Assembly: GCA_030684405.1 (NCBI GenBank)
Contig: JAUXYA010000009.1
Location: 1 to 64,000 of the forward strand
Source of the DNA: Burkholderiales bacterium
GTDB lineage: Bacteria; Pseudomonadota; Gammaproteobacteria; Burkholderiales; SG8-41
Length of the DNA stretch: 64,000 bases
Reading direction: 5' to 3'
Part shown: positions 24,240 through 33,800 of the stretch, one piece after another
How positions within the stretch are numbered: the stretch's first letter is position 1
Layout of the letters: each line of letters begins with the position of its first letter
The notes under the pieces: generated by a model
What the model was told of the DNA's origin: nothing
What the model saw: the letters and a program-made list of their open reading frames with translations, nothing else
Database searches by the model: none
Position numbers and translations under genes: made by a program

Positions 24240-25628
24240 ATGACGACCCCTCTGCTCACCGAACTGCCGTACCGCGAGGACAGTGCCGCGCTGTTCGAGG
24301 CGGTAGCGGACCGGCCGTGGGCGGTGTTTCTCGACAGCGGTCTGCATCACCCGGGACAGGCGCGTTACGACATCATCGCCGCTGAGCCGCATGTGCGGCT
24401 GGTGACCCGCGGCGCGCTGACCGAAATCCATGCCGAGGCCAGCGAACTGTCGCGCGCCGATCCCTTCGAGTTGCTGCGCGGGCGGCTGGGTTTCGAGCCG
24501 GGCTGTGCCGGCTACCTGCCTTTCGCCGGTGGTGCCATCGGTTATCTCGGCTACGACCTCGCGCGGCGCATCGAGCGCCTGCCGGTGCGGGCGCGGGCGA
24601 GCGAACGCATCCCCGACATGGCGGTCGGCATTTACGACTGGGCGGTGGTGGTCGACCATTCCGAGCGCCGCGCCTGGCTCGCCGGGCAGGGCCGCGATCC
24701 CGACACCGACCGCAAATGGGATGCACTGGTGCGGCTATTTACCGCAATGCCCGCCGAACGGCAGCGCACACCATTCCGGGTGACCTCGCCGGTAACCTCG
24801 AATTTCACCCCCATGGGCTACGGTCATGCCTTCGACCGCATTCTCGGTTACATCCGTGCCGGCGACTGTTACCAGGTCAACCTTGCGCAGCGTTTTATCG
24901 CGCAGGCCAGCGGCGATCCCTGGCTTGCCTACCAGCGGTTGCGGCTGATCAATCCGGCGCCGTACTCGGCCTATTTCAGCACGCCTTACGCGCAGATCCT
25001 GTCGGCTTCGCCCGAGCGTTTCCTGCGTGTGCAGGACGGTATGGTTGAGACCAAGCCGATCAAGGGTACGCGGCCGCGCGCTGGCCATGCGCGGCTGGAT
25101 GCCGAGCGCATCGCCGAATTGCTGGCGAGCGAGAAGGACCGCGCCGAAAACCTGATGATTGTCGACCTGCTGCGCAACGACCTGTCGAAGAACTGCGCTA
25201 TCGGTTCGGTGAAAGTGCCGAAGCTGTTCGATGTCGAGAGTTTCGCCACCGTGCACCATCTGGTCAGCACGGTGACCGGAAAACTGAAGCCCGGCCGCGA
25301 CGCGATCGACCTGCTGCGCGGCGCCTTTCCCGGTGGCTCGATTACCGGTGCGCCGAAACTGCGGGCGATGCAGATCATCGAGGAACTCGAGCCGCACCGC
25401 CGTGGCGTCTACTGCGGCGCCATCGGCTACATCGGCCACGACGGTGGCATGGACACCAACATCGCGATCCGCACCCTGGTGCATTCGCAGGGCACGGTGC
25501 GGCTGTGGGCTGGCGGCGGTATCGTCGCCGATTCGCAGCGCGAGGCCGAATACCAGGAAACCTTCGACAAGGCCGCCGCCCTGCTCAGCCTGCTGCAGCA
25601 GAGTGCGGAGAGCGCCAGCGGCGCCTGA
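24240..25628 (+). CDS. pabB: Aminodeoxychorismate synthase component I
   Basis: 462 residues of the chorismate-binding family. PIKGTRPR at 273-280 carries the catalytic lysine that distinguishes PabB from TrpE-like anthranilate synthases. DRAENLMIVDLLRNDLSKNC and PGGSITGAPKLRAMQIIEELEPHRRGVYCGAIGYIG are core chorismate/metal-binding segments. It aminates chorismate to 4-amino-4-deoxychorismate for folate synthesis, with PabA supplying ammonia; no pabA or pabC is in the window, and the C terminus has no fused PabC domain. It is divergent from btaA, with 141 bases between start codons. Confidence 0.92.
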   Translation: MTTPLLTELPYREDSAALFEAVADRPWAVFLDSGLHHPGQARYDIIAAEPHVRLVTRGALTEIHAEASELSRADPFELLRGRLGFEPGCAGYLPFAGGAIGYLGYDLARRIERLPVRARASERIPDMAVGIYDWAVVVDHSERRAWLAGQGRDPDTDRKWDALVRLFTAMPAERQRTPFRVTSPVTSNFTPMGYGHAFDRILGYIRAGDCYQVNLAQRFIAQASGDPWLAYQRLRLINPAPYSAYFSTPYAQILSASPERFLRVQDGMVETKPIKGTRPRAGHARLDAERIAELLASEKDRAENLMIVDLLRNDLSKNCAIGSVKVPKLFDVESFATVHHLVSTVTGKLKPGRDAIDLLRGAFPGGSITGAPKLRAMQIIEELEPHRRGVYCGAIGYIGHDGGMDTNIAIRTLVHSQGTVRLWAGGGIVADSQREAEYQETFDKAAALLSLLQQSAESASGA

Positions 25629-25690
25629 TCCGTCATCGTTCTGTCACGGACTCGCCGTATTGTCCGCGCTTCCATTTAAAGGGAACGCAA

Positions 25691-27622
25691 ATGAGCCACA
25701 GTTACAGCGACGGGCGCAGCCTTAACGCTGCGCCGAATGCGACGTTTGAACAGATCCTCGAGGCGCGGCTGTCACGCCGCGGGCTGTTGAAGGGCGCCGC
25801 CGCGCTGGCGGCGGCTTCTGCACTGCCGCTGTCGCTCGGTGCATGCGCCACGACCGGCCTGCGGCGCGAGGGCCGGCTCGGTTTCAGCGGCATCACGGTT
25901 TCCACGGCTGATGCGGTTCGTGTCCCCGCAGGGTATTCGGCGAAAGTGCTGTATGCCTGGGGCGATCCCGTCGGCCACCCTTCTGCTTCGCCGGCCTTCC
26001 GCCATGACGCCGGCAACAGCGCCGGTGAACAGGCGCTGCAGGCGGGCATGCACCATGACGGCATCCACTATTTCCCGCTGCCGTACGGCTCGGAGAATTC
26101 CGCCAGCGGCCTGCTGGTGATGAACCATGAGTACACCGATGACGGTCTGCTGCACAGCGACGGATTTGCCAGCTGGAGCGCGGAGAAGGTGCGCAAGGCG
26201 CAGAACGCCCACGGCTGTTCGGTGATCGAAGTGCGCGCCGCGTCCGGCGGCCGGTGGGAGGTCGTGCGGCCCTCGCGTTACGCGCGGCGCATCACCGCGG
26301 CGACGCCGATGCGCATTGCCGGCCCTGCCGCAGGCAGCGCCGGCATGAGAACCGCCGCCGATCCGGCGGGCACCGAGGTGCTGGGCACGTTCAACAACTG
26401 CGCCCATGGCTACACGCCCTGGGGGACGTACCTGACTTGTGAGGAAAACTGGGATACCTATTTTGCGAACAGCGACACGCTGACCGCGGATCAGCGGCGC
26501 AACGGCGTGACCGTCAAGGGCCGCGGTTACCGCTGGGAGGAGTTCGATGAGCGTTTTGATGCCGGCAAACATCCGAACGAGCCCAATCGTCACGGCTGGG
26601 TGGTCGAATTCGATCCCTATGATCCGCAGTCGAAACCGGTCAAGCGCACGACGCTCGGTCGCTTCAGCCACGAGGGTGCCTGGCCGGCCACGGCGCGTGA
26701 TGGCCGGCTGGTGATATACATGGGCGACGACCGTGCTTTTGAATACATCTACAAATTTGTGTCGCGCGACACGTACAGCCGCAGCGACCGCAAGGCCAAT
26801 GCCAACCTTCTCGATCACGGCACGCTGTATGTCGCGAAGTTCAACGACGACGGCAGCGGCGAATGGCTGCCGCTGGTGCATGGCCGCGGCGCGCTGACCA
26901 CGACGAATGGTTTTGCCGACCAGGCCGATGTGCTGATCCGCACCCGCGCATCCGCCGATGCCGTCGGTGCGACAAAAATGGACCGTCCGGAATGGATCGC
27001 CGTGCATCCGGCGACGAACGAGGTGTACTGCACGCTGACCAACAACAGCGGGCGCGGCGGCAAGGACCGGCCAGGTGTCGATCGTGCCAATCCGCGGGCG
27101 AACAACGTCTTCGGCCAGATCATTCGCTGGCGCGAGGCCGGCAACGACCCGGCCGGGATTAAATTCGAATGGGACCTGTTTGCAATCGCCGGTGATCCAC
27201 AGCATCCGGATCCGGCGCGCCATGGCAACATCAAGGGCGACGCCTACGGCAGTCCCGACGGCCTGTGGTTCGACGATGGCGGGCTGCTGTGGATCCAGAC
27301 CGACGTGTCGGCGAGCACGCAGAACCGCAACCACTATGAACGGCTGGGCAACAACCAGATGCTCGCTGCCGATATTCGCAGCGGCGAGACCCGTCGCTTC
27401 CTGACCGGCCCCAGCGGCAGCGAGGTGACTGGTGTCATCACCACACCGGACGGACGCACGATGTTCGTCAACATCCAGCATCCGGGTGAAGCGCCGAAAG
27501 GCCGCAACGATCCGCGCAACCCGAAGGCGCACAGCAGCTGGCCCGACGGCGCTGCCGGCGGCCGCCCGCGCTCGGCGACCCTCGTCATCAGCAGGAACGA
27601 CGGCGGCATCATCGGCAGTTGA
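25691..27622 (+). CDS. PhoX-family (DUF839) Tat-exported phosphatase
   Basis: 643 residues. The N terminus has a twin-arginine signal (SRRGLLKG at 28-35, hydrophobic stretch, then a Cys at LGAC). The mature part is a DUF839 beta-propeller: GLLVMNHEYTD, NCAHGYTPWGTYLTCEENWDTYF, GWVVEFDP, YMGDDRAFEYIYKFVS, DGLWFDDGGLLWIQTD. PhoX members are calcium- and iron-dependent alkaline phosphatases that scavenge phosphate. Its closeness to the plcP-btaAB cassette fits phosphate stress, although pabB lies between. AGGGAA precedes the ATG at 25691. Confidence 0.88.
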   Translation: MSHSYSDGRSLNAAPNATFEQILEARLSRRGLLKGAAALAAASALPLSLGACATTGLRREGRLGFSGITVSTADAVRVPAGYSAKVLYAWGDPVGHPSASPAFRHDAGNSAGEQALQAGMHHDGIHYFPLPYGSENSASGLLVMNHEYTDDGLLHSDGFASWSAEKVRKAQNAHGCSVIEVRAASGGRWEVVRPSRYARRITAATPMRIAGPAAGSAGMRTAADPAGTEVLGTFNNCAHGYTPWGTYLTCEENWDTYFANSDTLTADQRRNGVTVKGRGYRWEEFDERFDAGKHPNEPNRHGWVVEFDPYDPQSKPVKRTTLGRFSHEGAWPATARDGRLVIYMGDDRAFEYIYKFVSRDTYSRSDRKANANLLDHGTLYVAKFNDDGSGEWLPLVHGRGALTTTNGFADQADVLIRTRASADAVGATKMDRPEWIAVHPATNEVYCTLTNNSGRGGKDRPGVDRANPRANNVFGQIIRWREAGNDPAGIKFEWDLFAIAGDPQHPDPARHGNIKGDAYGSPDGLWFDDGGLLWIQTDVSASTQNRNHYERLGNNQMLAADIRSGETRRFLTGPSGSEVTGVITTPDGRTMFVNIQHPGEAPKGRNDPRNPKAHSSWPDGAAGGRPRSATLVISRNDGGIIGS

Positions 27623-27675
27623 GTTGGCGTCTATCCCGAATCATCACCTCGGCGCGGCGCGAAGGCGGTCCTCTT

Positions 27676-27689
27676 GAGGAAAGTCCGGG
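27676..27689 (+). other. Possible remnant of the RNase P RNA 5' region
   Basis: GAGGAAAGTCCGGG matches the conserved CR I segment of bacterial RNase P RNA, and AAGGCGGTC just upstream also resembles the beginning of such RNAs. After this point the sequence turns AT-rich, and the other conserved regions are missing, so at most a 5' fragment is present. Chance similarity is not excluded. Confidence 0.3.
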
Positions 27690-27723
27690 GCCGGAAAAAA
27701 TTTTCAAAAACTAATCCTTTGTT

Positions 27724-27752
27724 TGCTGGATGCCGGCTTTCGCCGGCATGAC
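27724..27752. repeat. Short palindromic GCCGGC-TTTC-GCCGGC repeat
   Basis: CTGGATGCCGGCTTTCGCCGGCATGACG has ATGCCGGC and GCCGGCAT arms around TTTC. This hairpin, with the flanking TGGAT/GACG, is one of the commonest dispersed intergenic palindromes of proteobacteria. It sits between the PhoX gene and the thioredoxin remnant. Confidence 0.7.
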
Positions 27753-27851
27753 GCATTGAGGGCTGTCATCGCGAAATGCTAGCGGGCGCCTGCCGTCCGG
27801 GTTTCTGCGGTTTTATGTCATCATCGCGTTTCATGCGAAGGGAGCGCGACG

Positions 27852-28028
27852 ATGGTTGTCCTGGATTTAACCCAAGAGAATTTCGATGCGACGATCACCG
27901 GTAACAAAATGGTGATCGTGGATTTCCGGGCGCCGTGGTGCGGGCGCGCGCCGCGACTCGGTAGCCGCAGGCCCGTTTGCGGGAGCGGCGCGCCCGGGGC
28001 CGCAAGCCGATCACTGGACAGGAGCTGA
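27852..28028 (+). pseudogene. Truncated thioredoxin copy
   Basis: 58 codons from ATG at 27852 to TGA at 28028. Residues 1-31 copy the intact thioredoxin next door (VLDLTQENFDATITGNKMVIVDFRAPWCG against VLELTQHNFESTITGNKIVIVDFWAPWCG), with the tryptophan before the active site changed to arginine. After Cys30-Gly31 the sequence diverges into a GC-rich palindrome and the CxxC pair is lost. It ends four bases before the intact gene, so it is a decayed tandem duplicate rather than a working enzyme. Confidence 0.75.
27939..27994. repeat. GC-rich nested palindrome
   Basis: CGGGCGCGCGCCGC (27939 onward) and GCGGCGCGCCCG (to 27994) are near reverse complements. A second hairpin lies inside, with arms GCCGCAGGCCCG and GCGGGAGCGGC. 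It replaces the 3' part of the duplicated thioredoxin gene. Confidence 0.65.
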
Positions 28029-28032
28029 GACC

Positions 28033-28404
28033 ATGCCTGTCCTGGAACTGACTCAGCATAATTTCGAGAGCACGATTACCGGCAACAAGATCGTGATTGT
28101 GGATTTCTGGGCGCCATGGTGCGGCCCCTGCAAAAGTTTTGCCCCGGTGTTTGAGGCCACGTCGGAGAAACATCCCGACGTGGTGTTTGCCAAGGTCAAT
28201 TCCGACGATGAGCAGGCGCTGGCTGGCCATTTCGGCATTCGCTCGATTCCGACGATCATGCTGTTCCGCGAGCAGATTGTTGTGTTCATGCAGTCCGGTG
28301 CGTTGCCGGCTTCTGGGCTGGAGAGCGTGCTGACGCAGGCGAAGGCGCTGGACATGGAGCAGGTGCGCCGCGAAGTCGCCGCACAGCAGGCGCAACAGCA
28401 GTAA
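28033..28404 (+). CDS. trxA: Thioredoxin
   Basis: 123 residues. The active site DFWAPWCGPCKSF has Cys30 and Cys33, and the cis-proline is in RSIPTIMLF. The last 20 residues (VRREVAAQQAQQQ) extend beyond a standard 108-residue thioredoxin. A general disulfide reductase role is likely, and this may be a second thioredoxin rather than the main housekeeping one. GGAGCTG precedes the ATG. A truncated duplicate lies immediately upstream. Confidence 0.93.
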   Translation: MPVLELTQHNFESTITGNKIVIVDFWAPWCGPCKSFAPVFEATSEKHPDVVFAKVNSDDEQALAGHFGIRSIPTIMLFREQIVVFMQSGALPASGLESVLTQAKALDMEQVRREVAAQQAQQQ

Positions 28405-28429
28405 AAATATCAATAAAATCAATTACTTA
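28403..28429 (+). repeat. 27-bp AT-rich dispersed element, copy 3
   Basis: AAAAATATCAATAAAATCAA then TTACTTA. It begins inside the thioredoxin stop codon TAA. It matches the copy at 57681-57707 at 25 of 27 positions. Confidence 0.65.
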
Positions 28430-28468
28430 TAATAATTCGTCCCGGTGTAATGGGCGGGAGGACAGGCC

Positions 28469-29632
28469 ATGAGCGTGCGCGGTTTTTGGATTGATCATTT
28501 TCCCGGCAATTTTCTATGGTCCAACGCCGCACTGGCTTGCAAGGGCATGGCGCCCTATGGCGTGGTGGCGCTGGACGAGATCGATCGCATCGCGGAGAAG
28601 CTCAAGCTGCGCCAGGGCGAACCCGAAGCCTGGCAACAGGAATGGTGTGCGATGGCGGCGCAACTCGAAAAAACCGCCGATGCCGAAGCGGCGCGCGGGC
28701 GCGATCGCACTGCGGGCAACTACTATCTGCGCGCTGGCAACTATTACTACACCGGTGAGCGTTTTATCCCGCCGGGTGAAGTCAAGGTCGCGGTCGGACG
28801 CAAGGCCTACCGCTGTTATCGCGAGGGTCTGCCCCGTCGCCATCCCGAAATTGAATTTGTCGAAGTGCCGTACCAAGGAGAGACCCTGCCTGCGCTGTTC
28901 ATGAAGGCGCCGGGCGTGTCGCTGCGCGCGCCGACGGTGGTCATTTTCAACGGCATGGACAACTGCAAGGAAATGAGTGTGATATTCGCCGGGCTGGAAT
29001 TCGCGAAGCGCGGCATGCACACGCTGGCGATCGACGGACCGGGACAGGGCGAGACACTGCGTTTCCGCGGCATCCACAGCCGCTACGACTACGAGGTGCC
29101 GGGCAAGGCGGCCTACGATTATGTCGCGCAACGCGCCGATGTCGATCCGGCGCGGGTGGTGATCATGGGCTACAGCTTTGGCGGTTATTACTCGGCACGC
29201 ATCGCCGCCTTCGAGAAGCGTTACGCCGCCGGCGTGGCGATGACTGCGCTGCACTGGGATCTCGCCGGCTGGCAACAGAAGATCAAGGAGAAGGCGCAGG
29301 CCGAGGGCACCAAGGTCGCGCAGTCGAATTTCCAGTTCCAATGGGTGGTCGGCGCGCCGGACACCGACAGCAGCATCGAGATTGCGAAACGCTTCACGCT
29401 TAAGGATGTTGCTCACCAGGTCACGATGCCCTTCCTGGTCACTCATGGCGCCAACGACCGCGTGGTGCCGGCGGAAAACGCGCAGAAACTATTCGATGCG
29501 CTCGGTTCCACGAAAAAGACCCTGCGCGTGTTCACCACTGATGATGGTGGCGCCGAACACGCGCATGTCGACAACCGCCAGGTCGGTGTCGATTTTGTCG
29601 CTGACTGGATCGCGGAGCACTTGCCGGGCTGA
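28469..29632 (+). CDS. Alpha/beta hydrolase of the FrsA/DUF1100-like group
   Basis: 387 residues: an alpha-helical N-terminal cap region (about 1-140) and a C-terminal alpha/beta-hydrolase domain. The nucleophile elbow GYSFGGY has Ser236, the acid is in HGANDRVV and the histidine in EHAHVDN, so the triad is complete. Known relatives with this cap hydrolyse esters or carbon-carbon bonds, for example in pyridine-compound catabolism. The substrate is unknown. GGGAGGA precedes the ATG at 28469. It is transcribed alone, ahead of an RND efflux pair. Confidence 0.85.
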   Translation: MSVRGFWIDHFPGNFLWSNAALACKGMAPYGVVALDEIDRIAEKLKLRQGEPEAWQQEWCAMAAQLEKTADAEAARGRDRTAGNYYLRAGNYYYTGERFIPPGEVKVAVGRKAYRCYREGLPRRHPEIEFVEVPYQGETLPALFMKAPGVSLRAPTVVIFNGMDNCKEMSVIFAGLEFAKRGMHTLAIDGPGQGETLRFRGIHSRYDYEVPGKAAYDYVAQRADVDPARVVIMGYSFGGYYSARIAAFEKRYAAGVAMTALHWDLAGWQQKIKEKAQAEGTKVAQSNFQFQWVVGAPDTDSSIEIAKRFTLKDVAHQVTMPFLVTHGANDRVVPAENAQKLFDALGSTKKTLRVFTTDDGGAEHAHVDNRQVGVDFVADWIAEHLPG

Positions 29633-29762
29633 ACGTCGTTGCCGGTCCCAAGCGGGCTATGCCAGCCGGGGAATGCCCGCACTGACAATGCGTGCTCCTG
29701 CGCGCTAAACTCCGGGCTCCCGCTGTTGTCCGACATCGGCTCCTTCCGAACATCAGGTTCCC

Positions 29763-30854
29763 ATGAAACGCATTGTCTACCTTGCGGTGGCTGTCGCCCT
29801 GCTGATTGCTGCGGGCTTTGCCTGGCGCCAATATTCAAAGCCCCAGCCGGCGCCTGCCGCGAAGCCTGCCGCGGGTCCGGCGCGCGCATCGCCGGTGAAG
29901 GTGGCTAGCGTGCGCAGCGACACCGTGACTGACAGCCTGACTGCGGTGGGCACACTCCTCGCCAACGAGTCAGTGATGATTCGCCCGGAAATCGACGGCC
30001 GTATCGAAGTCATTCACTTTCAGGAAGGGCAGCTGGTACGCAAGGGTGACAAGCTGGTGTCGCTCGACGCGGCCGAGGTTGAGGCGCAGCTCAGCTCCGC
30101 CATGGCCGCGGCCAATCTCAACCGCAGCCGGCTGAAACGCTCGGAAGAACTGATCGAGAAAAAATTCATCAGCGCCCAGGCGCTGGACGAAGCGCGTGAA
30201 AATCTCAACCAGACCAATGCGCGCGAAGCCGAAGTCCGCGCCCGGCTGGCGAAGACCCTGATCCGCGCGCCCTTCGAAGGTGTCACCGGCCTGCGCCAGG
30301 TCAGTCCCGGAGCCTATGCCAAGGCGGGGCAGGATATTGCCCGGCTCGAGGGCATCGGCACGCTGAAACTGGATTTTCGCGTGCCGGAAGCCTATCTGCG
30401 CCAGATCCGTACCGGGCAGTCACTGACGGTTACGGTGGATGCCTATGCAGGTGAAAATTTCAGCGGCACGATTTACGCCATCGAACCGTCGGTCGACGAA
30501 GCCACGCGCACTGTGCTGCTGCGCGCGCGGCTGCCCAATCCGGGCGTGCGCCTGAAGCCGGGCATGTTCGCGCGCGTCAACCTGGTGCTCGCGCAACGCC
30601 AGAATGCGCTGTTGGTGCCCGAGCAGGCGATCGTGCCGCGCGGTGATGGGAGCTACGTGTTCCGCGTGGTCGAGGGCAAGGCTCAATTGACGAAGGTTGA
30701 GACTGGCCTGCGCCGCCCCGGCGAGGTGGAAGTCACCAGCGGCCTCGAGGCCGGGCAGAGCATCGTCGCCGACGGGCAGTTGCGGCTGCGGGACGGCGCT
30801 GCAGTGAGCCTGCCCGCACCGAAACAGAAGCCGCAACCGCAACCGGCGAAATAG
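29763..30854 (+). CDS. RND efflux periplasmic adaptor subunit (MFP)
   Basis: 363 residues. An uncleaved membrane anchor or signal spans about 5-22. It is followed by a barrel-sandwich hybrid domain (IDGRIEVIHFQEGQLVRKGDKLVSLD), a short alpha-hairpin, the second lipoyl half (RAPFEGVTGLRQVSPGAYAKAGQDI), and the beta-barrel and membrane-proximal domains (LKPGMFARVNL). It bridges the inner-membrane pump to an outer-membrane channel. The pump gene starts two bases after its stop. No TolC-like gene is in this unit. Confidence 0.93.
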   Translation: MKRIVYLAVAVALLIAAGFAWRQYSKPQPAPAAKPAAGPARASPVKVASVRSDTVTDSLTAVGTLLANESVMIRPEIDGRIEVIHFQEGQLVRKGDKLVSLDAAEVEAQLSSAMAAANLNRSRLKRSEELIEKKFISAQALDEARENLNQTNAREAEVRARLAKTLIRAPFEGVTGLRQVSPGAYAKAGQDIARLEGIGTLKLDFRVPEAYLRQIRTGQSLTVTVDAYAGENFSGTIYAIEPSVDEATRTVLLRARLPNPGVRLKPGMFARVNLVLAQRQNALLVPEQAIVPRGDGSYVFRVVEGKAQLTKVETGLRRPGEVEVTSGLEAGQSIVADGQLRLRDGAAVSLPAPKQKPQPQPAK

Positions 30855-30856
30855 CG

Positions 30857-33800
30857 ATGGTCCTTCCGGAACTCTCGGTGCGGCGTCCCGTGCTCGCCAC
30901 GGTGATGAGCCTGCTGATCATGCTGGTCGGCATCATCTCTTTTGAGCGACTGACAGTACGCGAGTATCCGAAGATCGACTCTCCGGTGGTCTCGGTGCGC
31001 ACGATCTATACCGGCGCGAGCCCGCAGGTCATCGAGTCCCAGGTTACGCAGCCGCTGGAGGACAGCATCTCCGGCATCGAGGGTGTGAAGACGATGAAGT
31101 CGGTGAGTCGGGAGGAGGTCAGCCAGATCACCGTCGAATTCACCAATGACCGTGATCCCGATCTCGCTGCCAACGATGTGCGCGATCGCGTGTCGCGCGC
31201 CCGCGGACGCATGCCCGACGAGGTCAATGAGCCGATCATTTCCAAGGTGGAGGCCGACGCCCAGGCGATCATGTGGCTGCGGCTGTTTTCGGATCAGCAT
31301 GGCCCGCTGGATATTTCCGACTATGCCGACCGTTTCGTTGCCGACCGCCTGAAAACGCTTCCCGGTGTGGCCTCGGTGATCATCGGTGGCGAACGGCGCT
31401 ACGCGATGCGCATCTGGCTCGACCGTGAGCGCCTCGCTGCCTACGCGCTGACGCCGCAGGACGTCGAGGTGGCGCTGCGCCGCCAGAACATCGAGGTGCC
31501 CTCGGGAAGAATCGAGAGCAGCCAGCGCGAATTCACGGTGCTGTCGGAATCCGACCTGCGCACGCCAGCCCAATTCAACCAGTTGATCATCCGCGAGGTG
31601 AAGGGATATCCGGTGCGGCTGAGCGATATCGGGCGCGCTGAGCTGGGCGCGGCCGATGACCGCAACATTTTGCGCGTTAACGGCAACCCGGCGGTGGGCC
31701 TCGGCATTGTCAAGCAGTCCACCGCGAATACGCTGGCGGTGGCGCAAGCTGTGAAGGCCGAGGTGCCAAAGATCGCCGCGGCGCTGCCGCCAGGCATGCA
31801 GATTGCGGTCGCCTTTGATACTTCGATTTTCATCGAGAAGTCGATTACCTCGGTGTACAAGGTGATGGCGGAGGCGCTGGTGCTGGTGGTGCTGGTGATT
31901 TTTCTGTTCCTGCGCTCGGTGCGGGCGACGCTGATTCCTTTCGTCACCATTCCGGTGTCGTTGGTTGGCGCTTTTTTCCTGATCTGGATCATGGGCTTCT
32001 CCATCAACGTGCTGACGCTGCTGGGCATAGTGCTGGCGGTCGGCCTGGTTGTCGACGATGCCATCGTCGTACTCGAGAATATCCATCGCCATATCGAAAA
32101 CGGCATGCGTCCCTTCGAGGCGGCGTTGAAGGGCGGGCGCGAGATTGCCTTCGCCGTGGTGGCGATGACGGTGACGCTGGCTGCAGTGTTCGCGCCGCTG
32201 GCTTTCGCCACCGGCAACACCGGCCGCCTGTTCCTCGAGTTCGCGCTGACGGTGGCTTCCGCGGTCGTGGTGTCCGGATTCGTTGCGCTGACGCTGACGC
32301 CCATGATGTGTTCGAAGCTGCTGCGCCGCGAAACTTCGCATGGCCGGGTCTACAACGCGCTGGAGCGTTTTTTCGAGGGTATGTCCTCGGGTTACGAACG
32401 CCTGCTGCGCTTCTGCCTCGCGCGGCGCGGCGTGGTCGTTACGCTGTTTCTGCTGGTCGCTGCCGGCGGCTCGGCGCTGTTTCTGTCGATCCGTTCCGAG
32501 CTGTCGCCGCTGGAAGACCGCGGTTTCTTCATCGGCGTGATGTCGGCGCCGGAGGGTGCCACCAAGGAATACACCGACGACTATGCCCGAATCTGGGAGG
32601 ATATCTATGCCGACGTGCCGGAGATCACCTCCTACTTCGTGTCGGTCGCGCCCGGCCTCGAGCGCCCGAACCCGGTCAATTTCGCGCTGTCCTTCGTGCG
32701 GCTGACGGATTGGAGCGAGCGCGACCGCAAGACGCAGCAGATCACCGCTTCGATCGCGCCGCAGATGTTTGCGCGGATGCCGGGCGTGCTGGCGTTTCCG
32801 ATCAATCCGCCGTCGCTGGGGCAGAGCTTCCGCAATCCGCCGGTGCAGTTCGTGGTACAGGGCAATTCGTATGAGGACCTTGACCGCAGAGTCACCGCTT
32901 TGGTGGCCAAGGCGCGACAGTCGCCGGCACTGGCCAATGTTGACAGCGACCTCAAGCTCAACAAGCCGCAGCTTGCGGTCGACATCGACCGCGAGAAGGC
33001 GGCAGCGCTGGGGATCGAGGTGGAAACCATAGGCCGTACCATGGAAACCCTGCTCGGCGGCCGCCAGGTCACGCGTTTCAAGCGCGAGGGCAAGCAGTAC
33101 GATGTCATCGTCCGCCTTGAGGACAAGGATCGCCGGCAGCCGTCCGACCTGACCTCGATTTACGTGCGTGGCGCCGCGGGCGGAATCACCCAGTTGTCGA
33201 ATCTGGTGAGCGTGCGCGAGACGGTGGCGCCAAAAGAGCTCAACCATTTCAACCGGCTGCGCGCGGTGATCATCTCTGCCAATGTCACGCCGGGCTACTC
33301 GCTGTCCGAGGCGCTTGATGCTATGGAGGCCGCGGCGGAAGAGACCCTGACGCCGGAATATCAGACTACGCTCGACGGACAATCGCGCGAGTTTCGTGAG
33401 TCCGGTCAGCAGCTCTACCTGATTTTTGTGCTGGCGCTGGCCTTCATCTACCTCGTGCTTGCGGCGCAGTTCGAGAGTTTCCGCGGCCCGCTGGTGATCA
33501 TGCTGACCGTGCCGCTGGCGGTGACTGGCGCGCTGTTGGTGATCAAACTGACCGGCGGTACGCTCAATGTCTATAGCCAGATCGGGCTGGTGATGCTGAT
33601 TGGATTGATCACCAAGAACGGCATTCTGATCGTCGAGTTCACCAATCAGCTTCGCGATCTGGGGCGCGAGAAAGTTGCGGCGCTGGTTGAGGCCTGTTCG
33701 CTGCGCCTGCGGCCGATCCTGATGACTACCGCGGCGACCGTGCTCGGTGCGGTGCCGCTGGCGATTGCCACCGGCGCCGGCGCAGAGTCGCGCTCGGCGA

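Noticed and set aside
25772-27532. 586-codon minus-strand frame opposite the PhoX gene
   Set aside because: No recognisable domain and Arg/His/Gln/Val-rich composition typical of antisense frames in GC-rich genes.
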